Below, piece by piece: positions 40,665 through 50,845 of a stretch of 64,000 bases of DNA (position 1 is its first letter; each line of letters starts with the position of its first letter). The position numbers and the translations under genes were made by a program. The stretch covers positions 2,977,825 to 3,041,824 of the forward strand of contig FLTS01000001.1 in the NCBI GenBank assembly GCA_900078405.1, given 5' to 3'. Under the pieces are notes generated by a model. It was given only the letters and a program-made list of their open reading frames with translations, did no database searches and was not told where the DNA came from. This DNA is from an uncultured Stenotrophomonas sp. GTDB lineage: Bacteria > Pseudomonadota > Gammaproteobacteria > Xanthomonadales > Xanthomonadaceae.

Positions 40665-41942
40665 TCAGTTGATGGAAACCCGTTCGGCGTCGCCGAACAG
40701 GTCGGTACCGGAGACGACGACCTTCTCGCCGGGCTGCAGGCCCTCGACGATCTCGACCTCGCCCAGGCTGCTGACGCCGAAGGTCACCGGGCGGCGGCTG
40801 GCGGTGCTGCCGTTGACCACCCAGGCGTAGCGGCCGCCGGACTGCTCGACGAACGGGCCGCGCTCGACCTTGACCACGTCCTTGCGGGTGTCGAGCAGGA
40901 TGCGCGCGCTCATGCGCTGGCTCTGGCGCAGGCCCGACGGCTGCTTGTCGGAAAAGCGGATGCGGGCCACGACTTCGCCGTTGACCACCTCCGGCGACAC
41001 CGCCGAGATCTCGCCCGGGAACGGCTGTCCGGAACCACTGGTGAGCTGTGCCGGCATGCCGATGGCGAGGTCGCGGGCGAAGCTCTCCGGCACCTTGATC
41101 TCGACCTCGAAGCGCGACAGATCGACCACGCCCAGCACCGGTGCGTTGGCGGCGACCTGGGTGTGCTGGGTGGCCTGCACCTGGCCGACCTGGCCGTCGA
41201 ACGGCGCGCGCAGGGTCAGCGCGTCGACCTGCCGCTGCACCTCGTCCACCACCGCCTGCTGGCGGTTGGAGAGCAGGCGCTTGTTGCGCGCGTCGAGGTC
41301 GGCGCCGCGGCTCTGCAGGGTGGCGTCCTGGCGGGCGTGCTGCAGTTCGATCTCGGCCTTCTTCAGTTCGTCCTTGGCCTTGGCCAGGTCCACCTGCGGC
41401 ACCGCGCCGCCGTCGAAGCCGCGCTGGTAGCGGTCCAGGTCGCGTTGCGCGGCGGTGCGCACCAGTTCGGCCTGGTCGGCCATCTTGGCGCCGGTGGCGC
41501 GGGCCAGGGTGGCGTCGAGCGCGGCGCGCCCGGCCTCGGCCTCCAGCCCGGCCAGGGTGGCCTGTTCCTGCGCCAGCTTGCTGCGCAGCTCGGGGCTGTC
41601 GATCACCGCCAGCTCCTGGCCCTGCTTGACCACGTCGCCGGCCACCACCTTCAGGGTCACGGTGCCGGCGGAGATGGCGTACAGCACGGGGCTGTTGGCA
41701 GCGATCACGCGGCCGTCGGCGGCGATGTCGCGCACCAGGTCGCCGCGGCCGACGGTGGCGATGCGCAGGCGGTCGCCGTCGAACGAGCGCGAGCCGCCGA
41801 GCCAGCCCTTGGCGACGAAGCCGATGCCGGCCAGCACGACGAGCACGGCCACGGCCGGCCACAGCCAGCGGCGCCACTGCGGCTGCTGGTGCTGGGTGAT
41901 TGTCTGGTCCTGTGCGGAGGTGTCGCGGATCATCGTCGGCAT
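40665..41942 (-). CDS. Periplasmic adaptor (HlyD/MacA membrane-fusion family)
   Basis: 425 residues. One inner-membrane helix (about 27-46) is followed by split biotinyl-lipoyl-like domains (about 85-120 and 235-270), a helical hairpin (about 120-225, Ala/Gln/Glu-rich), and beta-barrel and membrane-proximal domains to the C-terminus. It would link the permeases to an outer-membrane channel, as MacA does with TolC; no channel gene is nearby. It is the first gene of the operon, starting only about 13 bases downstream of the predicted sigma-54 transcription start. A Met three codons later is an alternative start with more room for a leader. Confidence 0.88.
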   Translation of the reverse strand: MPTMIRDTSAQDQTITQHQQPQWRRWLWPAVAVLVVLAGIGFVAKGWLGGSRSFDGDRLRIATVGRGDLVRDIAADGRVIAANSPVLYAISAGTVTLKVVAGDVVKQGQELAVIDSPELRSKLAQEQATLAGLEAEAGRAALDATLARATGAKMADQAELVRTAAQRDLDRYQRGFDGGAVPQVDLAKAKDELKKAEIELQHARQDATLQSRGADLDARNKRLLSNRQQAVVDEVQRQVDALTLRAPFDGQVGQVQATQHTQVAANAPVLGVVDLSRFEVEIKVPESFARDLAIGMPAQLTSGSGQPFPGEISAVSPEVVNGEVVARIRFSDKQPSGLRQSQRMSARILLDTRKDVVKVERGPFVEQSGGRYAWVVNGSTASRRPVTFGVSSLGEVEIVEGLQPGEKVVVSGTDLFGDAERVSIN

Positions 41943-41964
41943 CGCTGGTAGGTTGTGGTTCGTA

Positions 41965-41982
41965 AAGCAGGTCCCGTGCCAA
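41965..41982 (-). promoter_or_regulatory. Sigma-54 promoter of the transport/two-component operon
   Basis: The minus strand reads TTGGCACGGGACCTGCTT, very close to the consensus TTGGCACG-N4-TTGCT with the obligatory GG (-24) and GC (-12) at the right distance. It lies 23 bases upstream of the adaptor start. The operon itself encodes a GAYTGA-bearing sigma-54 activator, and palindromic sites lie upstream, so the promoter assignment has three independent supports. Confidence 0.82.
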
Positions 41983-42027
41983 CTCGCAAGCGATTGAAAT
42001 AATTGAAATATGTGTGAATCCGGAAAG

Positions 42028-42090
42028 TGTCCGGGTGTCCGCGGACACCTGCGCGGACAGTGTCCGCGGCAGGCATGTCCGGCGATGTCC
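42028..42090. promoter_or_regulatory. Cluster of TGTCC/GGACA palindromes, putative activator sites
   Basis: A 16-base perfect palindrome GGTGTCCGCGGACACC (42034-42049) is followed by CGCGGACA-G-TGTCCGCG (42052-42068), and more TGTCC half-sites start at 42028, 42076, 42086 and 42120. They lie 45-140 bases upstream of the sigma-54 promoter, the usual place for NtrC-type enhancer sites. The same region is the leader or promoter area of divergent glmS, so binding could affect both. Confidence 0.65.
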
Positions 42091-42148
42091 GCTGGATGGC
42101 CGAATCGGCTGACTTAGAATGTCCGCTCTTTTCGCAAGCGGGCGGTTT

Positions 42149-44063
<1,915 letters not shown>

Positions 44064-44069
44064 TTGCGT

Positions 44070-44095
44070 GCGCCCTGCGGGAAACCGCAGGGCGC
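44070..44095. terminator. Hairpin between convergent glmS and the Lrp-type gene
   Basis: The 11-bp perfect stem GCGCCCTGCGG/CCGCAGGGCGC is closed by a GAAA tetraloop, seven bases after the glmS stop. It has no T-tract on either side, but its position between convergent genes suggests transcript-end formation. Confidence 0.55.
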
Positions 44096-44106
44096 GGCGG
44101 CCGCCG

Positions 44107-44604
44107 CTATTCCCCGCGTTTGTCCGTCGAGGTGGCCACCAGCGGGTAGCCGCTGAACGGCTTGACCTCGTCCATCAGGAACTGCGAGACGATCTTCTCC
44201 ACGCCGTAGTCGCCGCCGAGCAGCAGCCGGGCGATGTCCTTCCAGTGGTGCACGTCGTTGACGATCACCCGCAACAGGTAGTCGTGGGCGCCGGAGATGC
44301 GGCTGGCCTCGACCACCTCGGGCATGGCCAGGATGCGGCGGTCGAACTCGGTGAATTCCTCCAGCGCATGCTGCTTGAAGGTGACCTGCGCCAGCACCAC
44401 GGTCGCCGAGCGGATGCGGTCCACCGCCACGTGCGCGTGGTAGCCGCGGATCAGCCCCTTGGCCTCCAGCGCGCGCACCCGCGCCAGGCAGGCGCTGGGC
44501 GAAAGCGCCACGCGCTCGCCCAGCGCCTGGTTGGTGATGCGCGCGTCCTGCTGCAGCACGTCGAGGATCTTCAGGTCGGTGCGGTCCAGCGTCTTGGCGG
44601 TCAT
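44107..44604 (-). CDS. Lrp/AsnC family transcriptional regulator
   Basis: 165 residues. The winged helix [20 protein letters not shown] with recognition helix [19 protein letters not shown] (about 30-52) precedes the RAM ligand domain with [25 protein letters not shown]. It differs clearly from the Lrp at 2106-2585. It is divergent from the TonB receptor operon at 268 bases, so it is probably the local regulator, with an amino acid as effector. The ligand cannot be predicted. Confidence 0.88.
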   Translation of the reverse strand: MTAKTLDRTDLKILDVLQQDARITNQALGERVALSPSACLARVRALEAKGLIRGYHAHVAVDRIRSATVVLAQVTFKQHALEEFTEFDRRILAMPEVVEASRISGAHDYLLRVIVNDVHHWKDIARLLLGGDYGVEKIVSQFLMDEVKPFSGYPLVATSTDKRGE

Positions 44605-44872
44605 GGGATTTCCCGGTGCGGCGGCCGCCGCAGGTTGTTCGCTATTTGATGACGGGTGCCGCAGATTCTGCGTATTTCACCTGCGGGAGCGGCCACATCC
44701 ACGGCTTTTTGTGTTGGAACCATAATCCAATCAATGATTTGTGGCCAGTTGTGGCACCGCTGATTCTGCTGGACAGCGGTGGCGCTTTTCATTTTCACTC
44801 GGTCCCAGCCGCGTATGCCGCCGTGCGGGAGCGCCCGCCGGCTCCATCCATCGCCACCAGGGGAACGTGCCA
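44605..44872. promoter_or_regulatory. Divergent regulatory region of the TonB receptor operon
   Basis: A 268-base spacer with an AT-rich core around 44700-44745. TTGG-AACCATAAT-CCAA (44714-44730) is a symmetric candidate site for the Lrp-type regulator and overlaps a CATAAT box. Further down, CACCGCTG (44755-44762) and CAGCGGTG (44774-44781) form a hairpin followed by TTTTCATTTTC, resembling an attenuator in the leader. No gene is supported here. Confidence 0.45.
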
Positions 44873-47125
44873 ATGCCTTCGCAACTCCACGTCCGCAAGC
44901 TCACCCACGCCATCCGCTTCGCCTGTTGTCTCGGCATGGCTGCCGCCACCACCGCATGGGCGCAGGACGCGACGCCACCGGCCGCGGATGCCGACCCGGC
45001 CAAGACGCTGGACACCATCACCGTCACCGCCGGCAAGTTGAAGGAATCGGTGCGCGAGATTGCCGGCTCGGCCTCGGCGGTCACCGACCAGCAGTTGCAG
45101 GACATCGGCGCACAGTCGCTGGCCGACTACATCGGCCGCACCCCGGGTGTGGTGTTCAACAACTACCAGCCGGGCGTGTCGCACGTGGTGATGCGTGGCA
45201 TCACCACCAGTTCGGGCAACGTGCAGGGCCAGCCGACCACCGGCTACTTCCTCAACGAGGTGCCGCTGACCGAGCCGGGCTGGACCATTGCCATTCCCGA
45301 CGTCGATGCCTTCGACCTCAACCGCGTCGAAGTGCTGCGCGGCCCGCAGGGCACGCTGTTCGGCTCGGCATCGATGGGCGGCGCGGTCAACTACGTCGCC
45401 AACGTGGCCGACAGCGGCGGTTTCGACGCCGCCGCCGAGGTGACCCTGAGCCAGACCAGGAACGCCGACCCCGGCTTTGCCGCCAAGGCGATGGTGAACC
45501 TGCCGATCAAGCAGGACCTGTTCGCCGTGCGCGCGGTGGCGCAGTACCGCGATGACCCCGGCTTCCTCGACAACATCGGCACCGGCCGCAAGGGCGCCAA
45601 CGACACCACGCTGGGCGGCGGCCGCCTGTCGGTGGTGTTGACCCCGTCCGAAGCCACCACCCTGACCTGGTTGAGCCTGCTGCAGAACATCGACAACGCC
45701 GACAACGGCTACCGGATCGCCGGGCTGGGCGACCTGCAGCGCAACACCGCGACCCCGGAGTTCACCAAGACCGAGATTGCCGTGCACAGCCTGCGGCTGG
45801 ACCAGGACCTGGGTTTTGCCGACTTCACCGCGTTGGCGGCTTACCAGAAGAAACAGCAGGACTGGCGCTTCGACTACACCCCGATCCGTGGCGCCTACAA
45901 CGCCGACCTCGACCTGAACCTGACCTCGCCGCTGTACATCGAGTCGGGCGGCGAGAGTCGCGGCAAGAGCATCGAGCTGCGCCTGTCGTCCAAGCCCGGC
46001 GGCCGCATCGACTGGCTGGTCGGCGGCATGTACTTCGATTCGGACAAGGACCTGTACGAGCAGATCGGCGCGGCCGGTGCGGCGGCGGCGTTCGACCAGT
46101 CCGCACTGTTCGGCCCGGGCAGCGGCGCGGTGATCGCGCCGGACGGGGAGATCTTCAACAGCCTCCACACCCCGCTGTCGGGTTCGGAAGCGGCGCTGTT
46201 CGGCGAAGCAAGCTTCCACTTCAACGAGCAGTGGAAGGCGACCGTGGGCGGGCGCCTGTTCCGCACGAAGGTGAGCGGCAGTACCACCAGGTTCGGCTTC
46301 TCGACCTGGCCGGGCGCTCCGGTCGTCTCCCCCCAGCAGACCGAGGAAGAAGGTTTCAATCCGAAGGTGGCCCTGAGCTGGCAGCCCACTGCGGACGTGA
46401 TGGTCTACGGCCTGGTGTCCGAAGGCTTCCGCTTCGGCGAGCCGAACGCCTCCGGCATCAGTGCCTATCCGATTCCCTCCGGTTCGAAGAGCGACAGCCT
46501 GGTCAACTACGAACTCGGCACGCGCACCAGCTGGGCGGGCGGGCGGCTGCTGCTCGATGCAACCCTCTTCTACGTGGACTGGCAGGACATCCAATTGCGG
46601 CTTGGTACGCCGGACTTCGTCAACTACGCCAGCAATGGCGGCAAGGCCTACAGCCGCGGCATCGAATTCGCCAGCACCTGGCGCCCGGTGGATGCATTCG
46701 AATGGCAGGCCACGGCGACCTGGCAGCGTGCGCGGCTGGATGATGACCTGTTCATCCTCTGGTACGGCACCGCGCCGAAGGGCTCGCAGTTGCCGGGCTC
46801 GGCCGACTGGACGGTGAGCAACCTGCTGAGCTGGCACTTCGACACGCGCTTCTACCCGGTGCTGTCGCTGTCGCACCAGTATGTCGGTGGCGGCATCAGC
46901 GATCTCAACTCGGCGGTGCCGGGCGTCGCGCCGAACCGCCAGGGCAACTACAACCTGTTCGACCTGCGCTACCGGATGACCTTCGGCAATACCGACGTCA
47001 CCCTGTTCGGCAGCAACCTCACCGACAAGCGCGGCGTCACCCGCAGCGTGGCCGAAACCAACGGCATCGGCGAAGGCCTGGTGCGGCCGCGTACCGTCGG
47101 CGTGACCGTGCACTGGCGCTACTGA
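44873..47125 (+). CDS. TonB-dependent outer membrane receptor
   Basis: 750 residues. A signal peptide (about 1-30, ending TTAWAQ) is followed by a TonB box-like DTITVTAGK, a plug domain (about 55-165, SLADYIGRTPGVVFNNYQPGVSHVVMRGI and DLNRVEVLRGPQGTLFGSASMGG) and a 22-strand barrel whose last strand ends in VHWRY. It has no STN signalling domain. It is the first gene of a seven-gene operon of uptake and hydrolase genes, so the cargo is more likely a peptide or amino-acid derivative than iron. It is four bases from the next gene. Confidence 0.92.
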   Translation: MPSQLHVRKLTHAIRFACCLGMAAATTAWAQDATPPAADADPAKTLDTITVTAGKLKESVREIAGSASAVTDQQLQDIGAQSLADYIGRTPGVVFNNYQPGVSHVVMRGITTSSGNVQGQPTTGYFLNEVPLTEPGWTIAIPDVDAFDLNRVEVLRGPQGTLFGSASMGGAVNYVANVADSGGFDAAAEVTLSQTRNADPGFAAKAMVNLPIKQDLFAVRAVAQYRDDPGFLDNIGTGRKGANDTTLGGGRLSVVLTPSEATTLTWLSLLQNIDNADNGYRIAGLGDLQRNTATPEFTKTEIAVHSLRLDQDLGFADFTALAAYQKKQQDWRFDYTPIRGAYNADLDLNLTSPLYIESGGESRGKSIELRLSSKPGGRIDWLVGGMYFDSDKDLYEQIGAAGAAAAFDQSALFGPGSGAVIAPDGEIFNSLHTPLSGSEAALFGEASFHFNEQWKATVGGRLFRTKVSGSTTRFGFSTWPGAPVVSPQQTEEEGFNPKVALSWQPTADVMVYGLVSEGFRFGEPNASGISAYPIPSGSKSDSLVNYELGTRTSWAGGRLLLDATLFYVDWQDIQLRLGTPDFVNYASNGGKAYSRGIEFASTWRPVDAFEWQATATWQRARLDDDLFILWYGTAPKGSQLPGSADWTVSNLLSWHFDTRFYPVLSLSHQYVGGGISDLNSAVPGVAPNRQGNYNLFDLRYRMTFGNTDVTLFGSNLTDKRGVTRSVAETNGIGEGLVRPRTVGVTVHWRY

Positions 47126-47129
47126 GCCG

Positions 47130-48665
47130 ATGGACGGGAACTTCGCGAAGGTGCGTCCGCTCGGGCGCTGGCAGCTTGCGGCCCGCCGCAAGCCGCTGGA
47201 GGCGGTGGTGGCGGACGGCGAGCGCGCCGGCCTGCACCGCCGCCTGGGCGCCGGCAGCCTGCTGGTGCTGGGCGTGGCCAACATCCTCGGCGCCGGCATC
47301 TACGTGGTGACCGGCGAGGCCGCGGCCAGCTTCGCCGGGCCGGCGGTGGTGCTGGCCTTCGTGCTGGCGGCGCTGGCCTGCGGCTTCACCGGGTTGTGTT
47401 ATGCCGAACTGTCGTCGGTGATCCCGGTGCCCGGTTCGGCGTACTCGTATTGCCAGGTGACGCTGGGCGAGGGCGCGGCGTGGGCGCTGGCGTGGATGAT
47501 CATCCTGGAATACCTGCTGGCCGCCGCCGCGGTGGCTGCCGGCTTCTCCGGCTACCTCACCAGCCTGCTCGGCGACCTGCATGTGCACGTGCCGGCGGCA
47601 CTGGCGACCTCCACGGTCAGCGCGGCGCAGCAGGGCGGGCATACCCATCTGGATTTCGGTGGCGGCGTCAACGTCGTCGCCGCGGTGGCGGTGCTGGCCG
47701 CGGCGGCGGTGCAGATCGCCGGGGTGGGGCGCTCGGCGCTGGCCAACCTGGTGCTGGTATTGATCAAGATCGCGGTGCTGCTGGCCTTCGTCGCGGTGGG
47801 CACGAAATTCATCGACGCGGCCAACTGGCGGCCGTTCCTGCCGGCCAACGAGGGCGGCTTCGCCTACGGCTGGCCCGGGGTGATGCGCGCGGCGGCGATG
47901 CTGTTCTTCGCCTATCTCGGCTTCGAGACCGTGTCGATGGCCGCCGCCGAGGCGCGCCAGCCGCGCCGCGACGTGCCGGTGGGCATCCTCGGCTCGCTGG
48001 TGGTGTGCACCGTGTTGTACATCGCCGCCGGCGCGGTACTGACCGGGCTGGTGCCGTTCCGCGAGCTTGGCGTGCCCGACCCGGTGGCGCTGGCGGTGGA
48101 CCGCATCGGCTGGCCGGGCTTCGCGGTGCTGATCAAGATCGGCGCGCTGACCGGGCTGGGCTCCGTGCTGCTGGCCAATGCCTACGGCGTCTCCCGCGTC
48201 GGCATGGCCATCGCCCGCGACGGCCTGCTGCCGGCGTTCTTCACCCGGGTGCATCCGAAACTGGGCACGCCGTGGCTGGCCAGCGTCGCCTTCGGCGTCG
48301 CCAGCGCCCTGCTCGCCGCGCTGCTGCCGATCGGCATCCTCGGCGACCTGATCTGTCTGGGCATCGCCTCGGCCTTCATCGTGGTGTGCATCGCGGTGAT
48401 GTGGCTGCGCTCGACCCGCCCGGACCTGCGCGGCGGCTTCCGCGTGCCGCTGGGCGGGGTGTGGATCGGCCGGGCCTGGATCGGCGTGGTGCCGGTGCTG
48501 GGCATCGTCATGTGCCTGGCGATGATGGCGCCGGTGCTGGGCGACATGTTCAACCAGGTGCGCCGTGGCGACGTGCTGCCGGCCAGCCTGTTGCTGGCCT
48601 ACCTGCTGGCCGGCGCCGTCCTCTACCTCGGTTACGGCCAGCGCCGCGCGCGCCGGCAAGGCTGA
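47130..48665 (+). CDS. APC family amino acid permease, C-terminus altered by an insertion
   Basis: 511 residues. Twelve-helix amino acid/polyamine permease of the cationic amino acid transporter-like group: the N-terminal basic stretch precedes VLGVANILGAGIYVVTGEAA in helix 1, with further helices to LLAYLLAGAVLYLGYG. The reading frame ends QRRARRQG because a 91-bp insertion with a 24-bp direct repeat begins here. Without it the protein would end RQVQDPQA (516 aa) and its stop would overlap the amidase start by four bases, as at the other junctions. All helices are kept, so function is probably retained, but translational coupling to the amidase is lost. Confidence 0.9.
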   Translation: MDGNFAKVRPLGRWQLAARRKPLEAVVADGERAGLHRRLGAGSLLVLGVANILGAGIYVVTGEAAASFAGPAVVLAFVLAALACGFTGLCYAELSSVIPVPGSAYSYCQVTLGEGAAWALAWMIILEYLLAAAAVAAGFSGYLTSLLGDLHVHVPAALATSTVSAAQQGGHTHLDFGGGVNVVAAVAVLAAAAVQIAGVGRSALANLVLVLIKIAVLLAFVAVGTKFIDAANWRPFLPANEGGFAYGWPGVMRAAAMLFFAYLGFETVSMAAAEARQPRRDVPVGILGSLVVCTVLYIAAGAVLTGLVPFRELGVPDPVALAVDRIGWPGFAVLIKIGALTGLGSVLLANAYGVSRVGMAIARDGLLPAFFTRVHPKLGTPWLASVAFGVASALLAALLPIGILGDLICLGIASAFIVVCIAVMWLRSTRPDLRGGFRVPLGGVWIGRAWIGVVPVLGIVMCLAMMAPVLGDMFNQVRRGDVLPASLLLAYLLAGAVLYLGYGQRRARRQG

Positions 48666-48751
48666 GCCGATTACTACGCCATTCTTGCCTGATCCTGCGA
48701 ATGTGCAGGCAGGCGCGTCAGCCGTGCGCCAGCGCCGCGCGCGCCGGCAAG
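48637..48751. repeat. Insertion C at the permease end, 24-bp flanking direct repeats
   Basis: A 24-bp sequence at 48637-48660 recurs exactly at 48728-48751, 91 bp apart. The unique 67 bases (48661-48727) form a hairpin, TGCCTG-AT-CCTGC with GCAGG-CAGGCG over a GAATGT loop, bounded by GGCTGA and TCAGCC. The hairpin also holds an inverted near-copy of bases just downstream of the second repeat (CTTGC..GATCCTGC against GCAGGATCCGCAAG). The second repeat and following bases restore the old permease end. Confidence 0.72.
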
Positions 48752-48767
48752 TGCAGGATCCGCAAGC

Positions 48768-50207
48768 ATGACGTCCAAGGAATTTCCGCTGGCCCAGGCA
48801 TTGGCGCTGGGCCATCTGGACGCGCACGACCAATGCGCGCTGGTCCGCAGCGGCGAGCTGTCGCCGGGTGAACTGACGGCCGCGGCCATTGTCCGCGCGT
48901 GCCATTTCGACCCCGTGCTGGGTGCGCTCAGCCACGCCGATTTCGACGGCGCGCTGGCGCGTGCCGCCGGCGTGGACCGCGCTGCGCCGATGGCCGGAGT
49001 GCCGTGGCTGCCGAAGGATTCGCTGCGCTACCCCGGCATGCCCACGCGTGGCGGCTCGCGTTCGCGCAGCAGTGCGCCGGCCACCGGCGCGCCGCCGTTC
49101 GTGCAGCGCTTCGACGCCAGCGGGCTGGTGGCGATCGGCAAGAGCGCGATGCCCGAGTTCGGCCTGATGGGTTCGACCGAACCGCTGCTCGGCCCGGTCA
49201 CGCGCAACCCGTGGGACGTGGCGCATTCGCCGGGTGGCTCCAGCGGTGGCGCCGGTGCGGCGCTGGCCGCGGGCATCGTGCCGCTGGCCCACGGCAGCGA
49301 CGGTGCCGGTTCGATCCGCATTCCCGCCTCGGCCTGCGGTGTGGTCGGGCTCAAGCCCGGCCGCGGCGCGACGGTGGCGGTGCGCGGGCGGCATGCGATC
49401 GAGGACCTGATCGTCGCCGACAGCCTGATGTCGCGCAGCGTGCGCGACAGCGCATGGGCGTTCGTGGCGGCGCACCCGGACGCTGGTTTCGAGCCGCAGG
49501 TACTGGCGCGCGCGCCGCGCCGGCTGCGCATCGGCGTGGTGACCGAAACGTTGCCGGGGCTGGCGCCGGACCCGGCCGTCGCCGCCGTCATCGAAGATGT
49601 CACCCGCTTGTGTATTTCGCTTGGCCACCATGTCGAAGCCGCGGCCTACCCGCTGCCGGGCGGCGAGGTCTGGCGGGCGCTGTACACGCTGTGGTCGCGG
49701 CTGGGCCTGGACGCGGTGGAACTGGCCATCGCGCAGGGTGGCGAGGACTTCGCCGCGGCTGCGCTGGAACCGTGGACGCACGGGCTGGCGGACTACCACC
49801 GCCGCCACTGCGGCATTGCCGAACTGGAGCAGGCTCATGCCGCGCTGGCCGCGTTGCCGGCCGCGTTCAACGCTTTCCACCAGCGTCATGACGTTCTGCT
49901 GACGCCAACCCTGCGCACCCCGCCACCGCCGCTGGGTGAACTGGCGCCGGATCGCGATTTCGATGCCCTGCTGCCGGCCATGTTCCACTGGATCGGCTAC
50001 ACCCCGCTGCAGAACCTTGCCGGCACTCCGGCGATCTCGTTGCCGCTGGGACAGGCTGGCGCATTGCCGGTCGGCGTGCAGTTCGCCGCCGACCGCGGAC
50101 AGGAGCCGCTGCTGCTGCAGCTGGCCGCCGAACTCGAACAGGCCGCGCCGTGGCGCGACCGCTGGCCCACGGTTTCCGTGGCCACCGCACTCAAGGAACT
50201 GCACTGA
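48768..50207 (+). CDS. Amidase signature family hydrolase
   Basis: 479 residues. Ser-cisSer-Lys amidase. The triad is Lys83 (VPWLPKDSL), cis-Ser158 (SPGGSSGGAGAA) and nucleophile Ser182 (GSDGAGSIRIPAS). The core Gly/Ser-rich block and the C-terminal FHWIGYTPLQNLAGTPAISLPLG are typical. It has no signal peptide, so it is cytosolic. Relatives hydrolyse aryl or amino-acid amides, peptide amides or the Glu-tRNA amide; GatA itself is unlikely without gatB/gatC here. It acts presumably on the substrate brought in by the receptor and permease. Its start Met lies 17 bases after the second repeat of insertion C. Confidence 0.9.
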   Translation: MTSKEFPLAQALALGHLDAHDQCALVRSGELSPGELTAAAIVRACHFDPVLGALSHADFDGALARAAGVDRAAPMAGVPWLPKDSLRYPGMPTRGGSRSRSSAPATGAPPFVQRFDASGLVAIGKSAMPEFGLMGSTEPLLGPVTRNPWDVAHSPGGSSGGAGAALAAGIVPLAHGSDGAGSIRIPASACGVVGLKPGRGATVAVRGRHAIEDLIVADSLMSRSVRDSAWAFVAAHPDAGFEPQVLARAPRRLRIGVVTETLPGLAPDPAVAAVIEDVTRLCISLGHHVEAAAYPLPGGEVWRALYTLWSRLGLDAVELAIAQGGEDFAAAALEPWTHGLADYHRRHCGIAELEQAHAALAALPAAFNAFHQRHDVLLTPTLRTPPPPLGELAPDRDFDALLPAMFHWIGYTPLQNLAGTPAISLPLGQAGALPVGVQFAADRGQEPLLLQLAAELEQAAPWRDRWPTVSVATALKELH

Positions 50208-50845
50208 TGGGACATGCCCGCGACAGCCGCTATGCACCGCGCAGCCAGGACGACGTCCTGCACCTGCTCGCCGCCCAACCCTTCGCCTGGCTGGTGTCGG
50301 CCGGGGGCGAGGATGCCGCCTTCACTCCGTTGCCACTGCGCGCGGAACTCGATGCCGACGGTCGGCTGGTCGCCCTGCGCGGCCATCTGGCGCGGCGCAA
50401 CCCGCATGTGGCGCGGCTGCGCCGCGACGGCCGCGCGCAGGCGCTGCTGATCGGGCCGCACGCCTATGTCTCGCCGAGCTGGCTGGATGACCGCACCCAG
50501 GCGCCGAGCTGGAACTACGCCGCGGCGGTGTTCGATCTGGACGTGACGGTGAGCGAAGAGCCGGCCGACATCCGCGCCGAACTCGATGCGCTGGTCAGCC
50601 AGATGGAAGCCGGGCGCCCGCGCGCCTGGGCGCTGGACGAGATGGGCGAACGCTATGCGCGGCTGGCCACCGGCGTCACCGCGCTGCGCGGAGCGGTGCG
50701 CGAGGTGCGCGCCACCTTCAAGCTCGGCCAGGACGAGGCGCGGCATGATTTCGCGCAACTGCTGGCTGGCCTGCAGGCCGGTGGCGAGCTGGCGCTGGTG
50801 GAATGGATGCGCGACTTCGCCGGTGACGCCGGGGCGTCCGCATGA
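50207..50845 (+). CDS. PaiB-like FMN-binding protein
   Basis: 212 residues. FMN-binding split-barrel protein of the PaiB family, annotated as negative transcriptional regulator in Bacillus. Characteristic runs are LLAAQPFAWLVSAGGEDAAFTPLPL, GHLARRNPH, ALLIGPHAYVSPSWLDDRTQAPSWNYAAA and, near the C-terminus, RGAVREVRATFKLGQDEARHDF. In many genomes it sits beside catabolic genes and may be an oxidoreductase or detoxifier rather than a regulator. It is coupled to the amidase by a one-base overlap. Confidence 0.85.
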   Translation: MGHARDSRYAPRSQDDVLHLLAAQPFAWLVSAGGEDAAFTPLPLRAELDADGRLVALRGHLARRNPHVARLRRDGRAQALLIGPHAYVSPSWLDDRTQAPSWNYAAAVFDLDVTVSEEPADIRAELDALVSQMEAGRPRAWALDEMGERYARLATGVTALRGAVREVRATFKLGQDEARHDFAQLLAGLQAGGELALVEWMRDFAGDAGASA

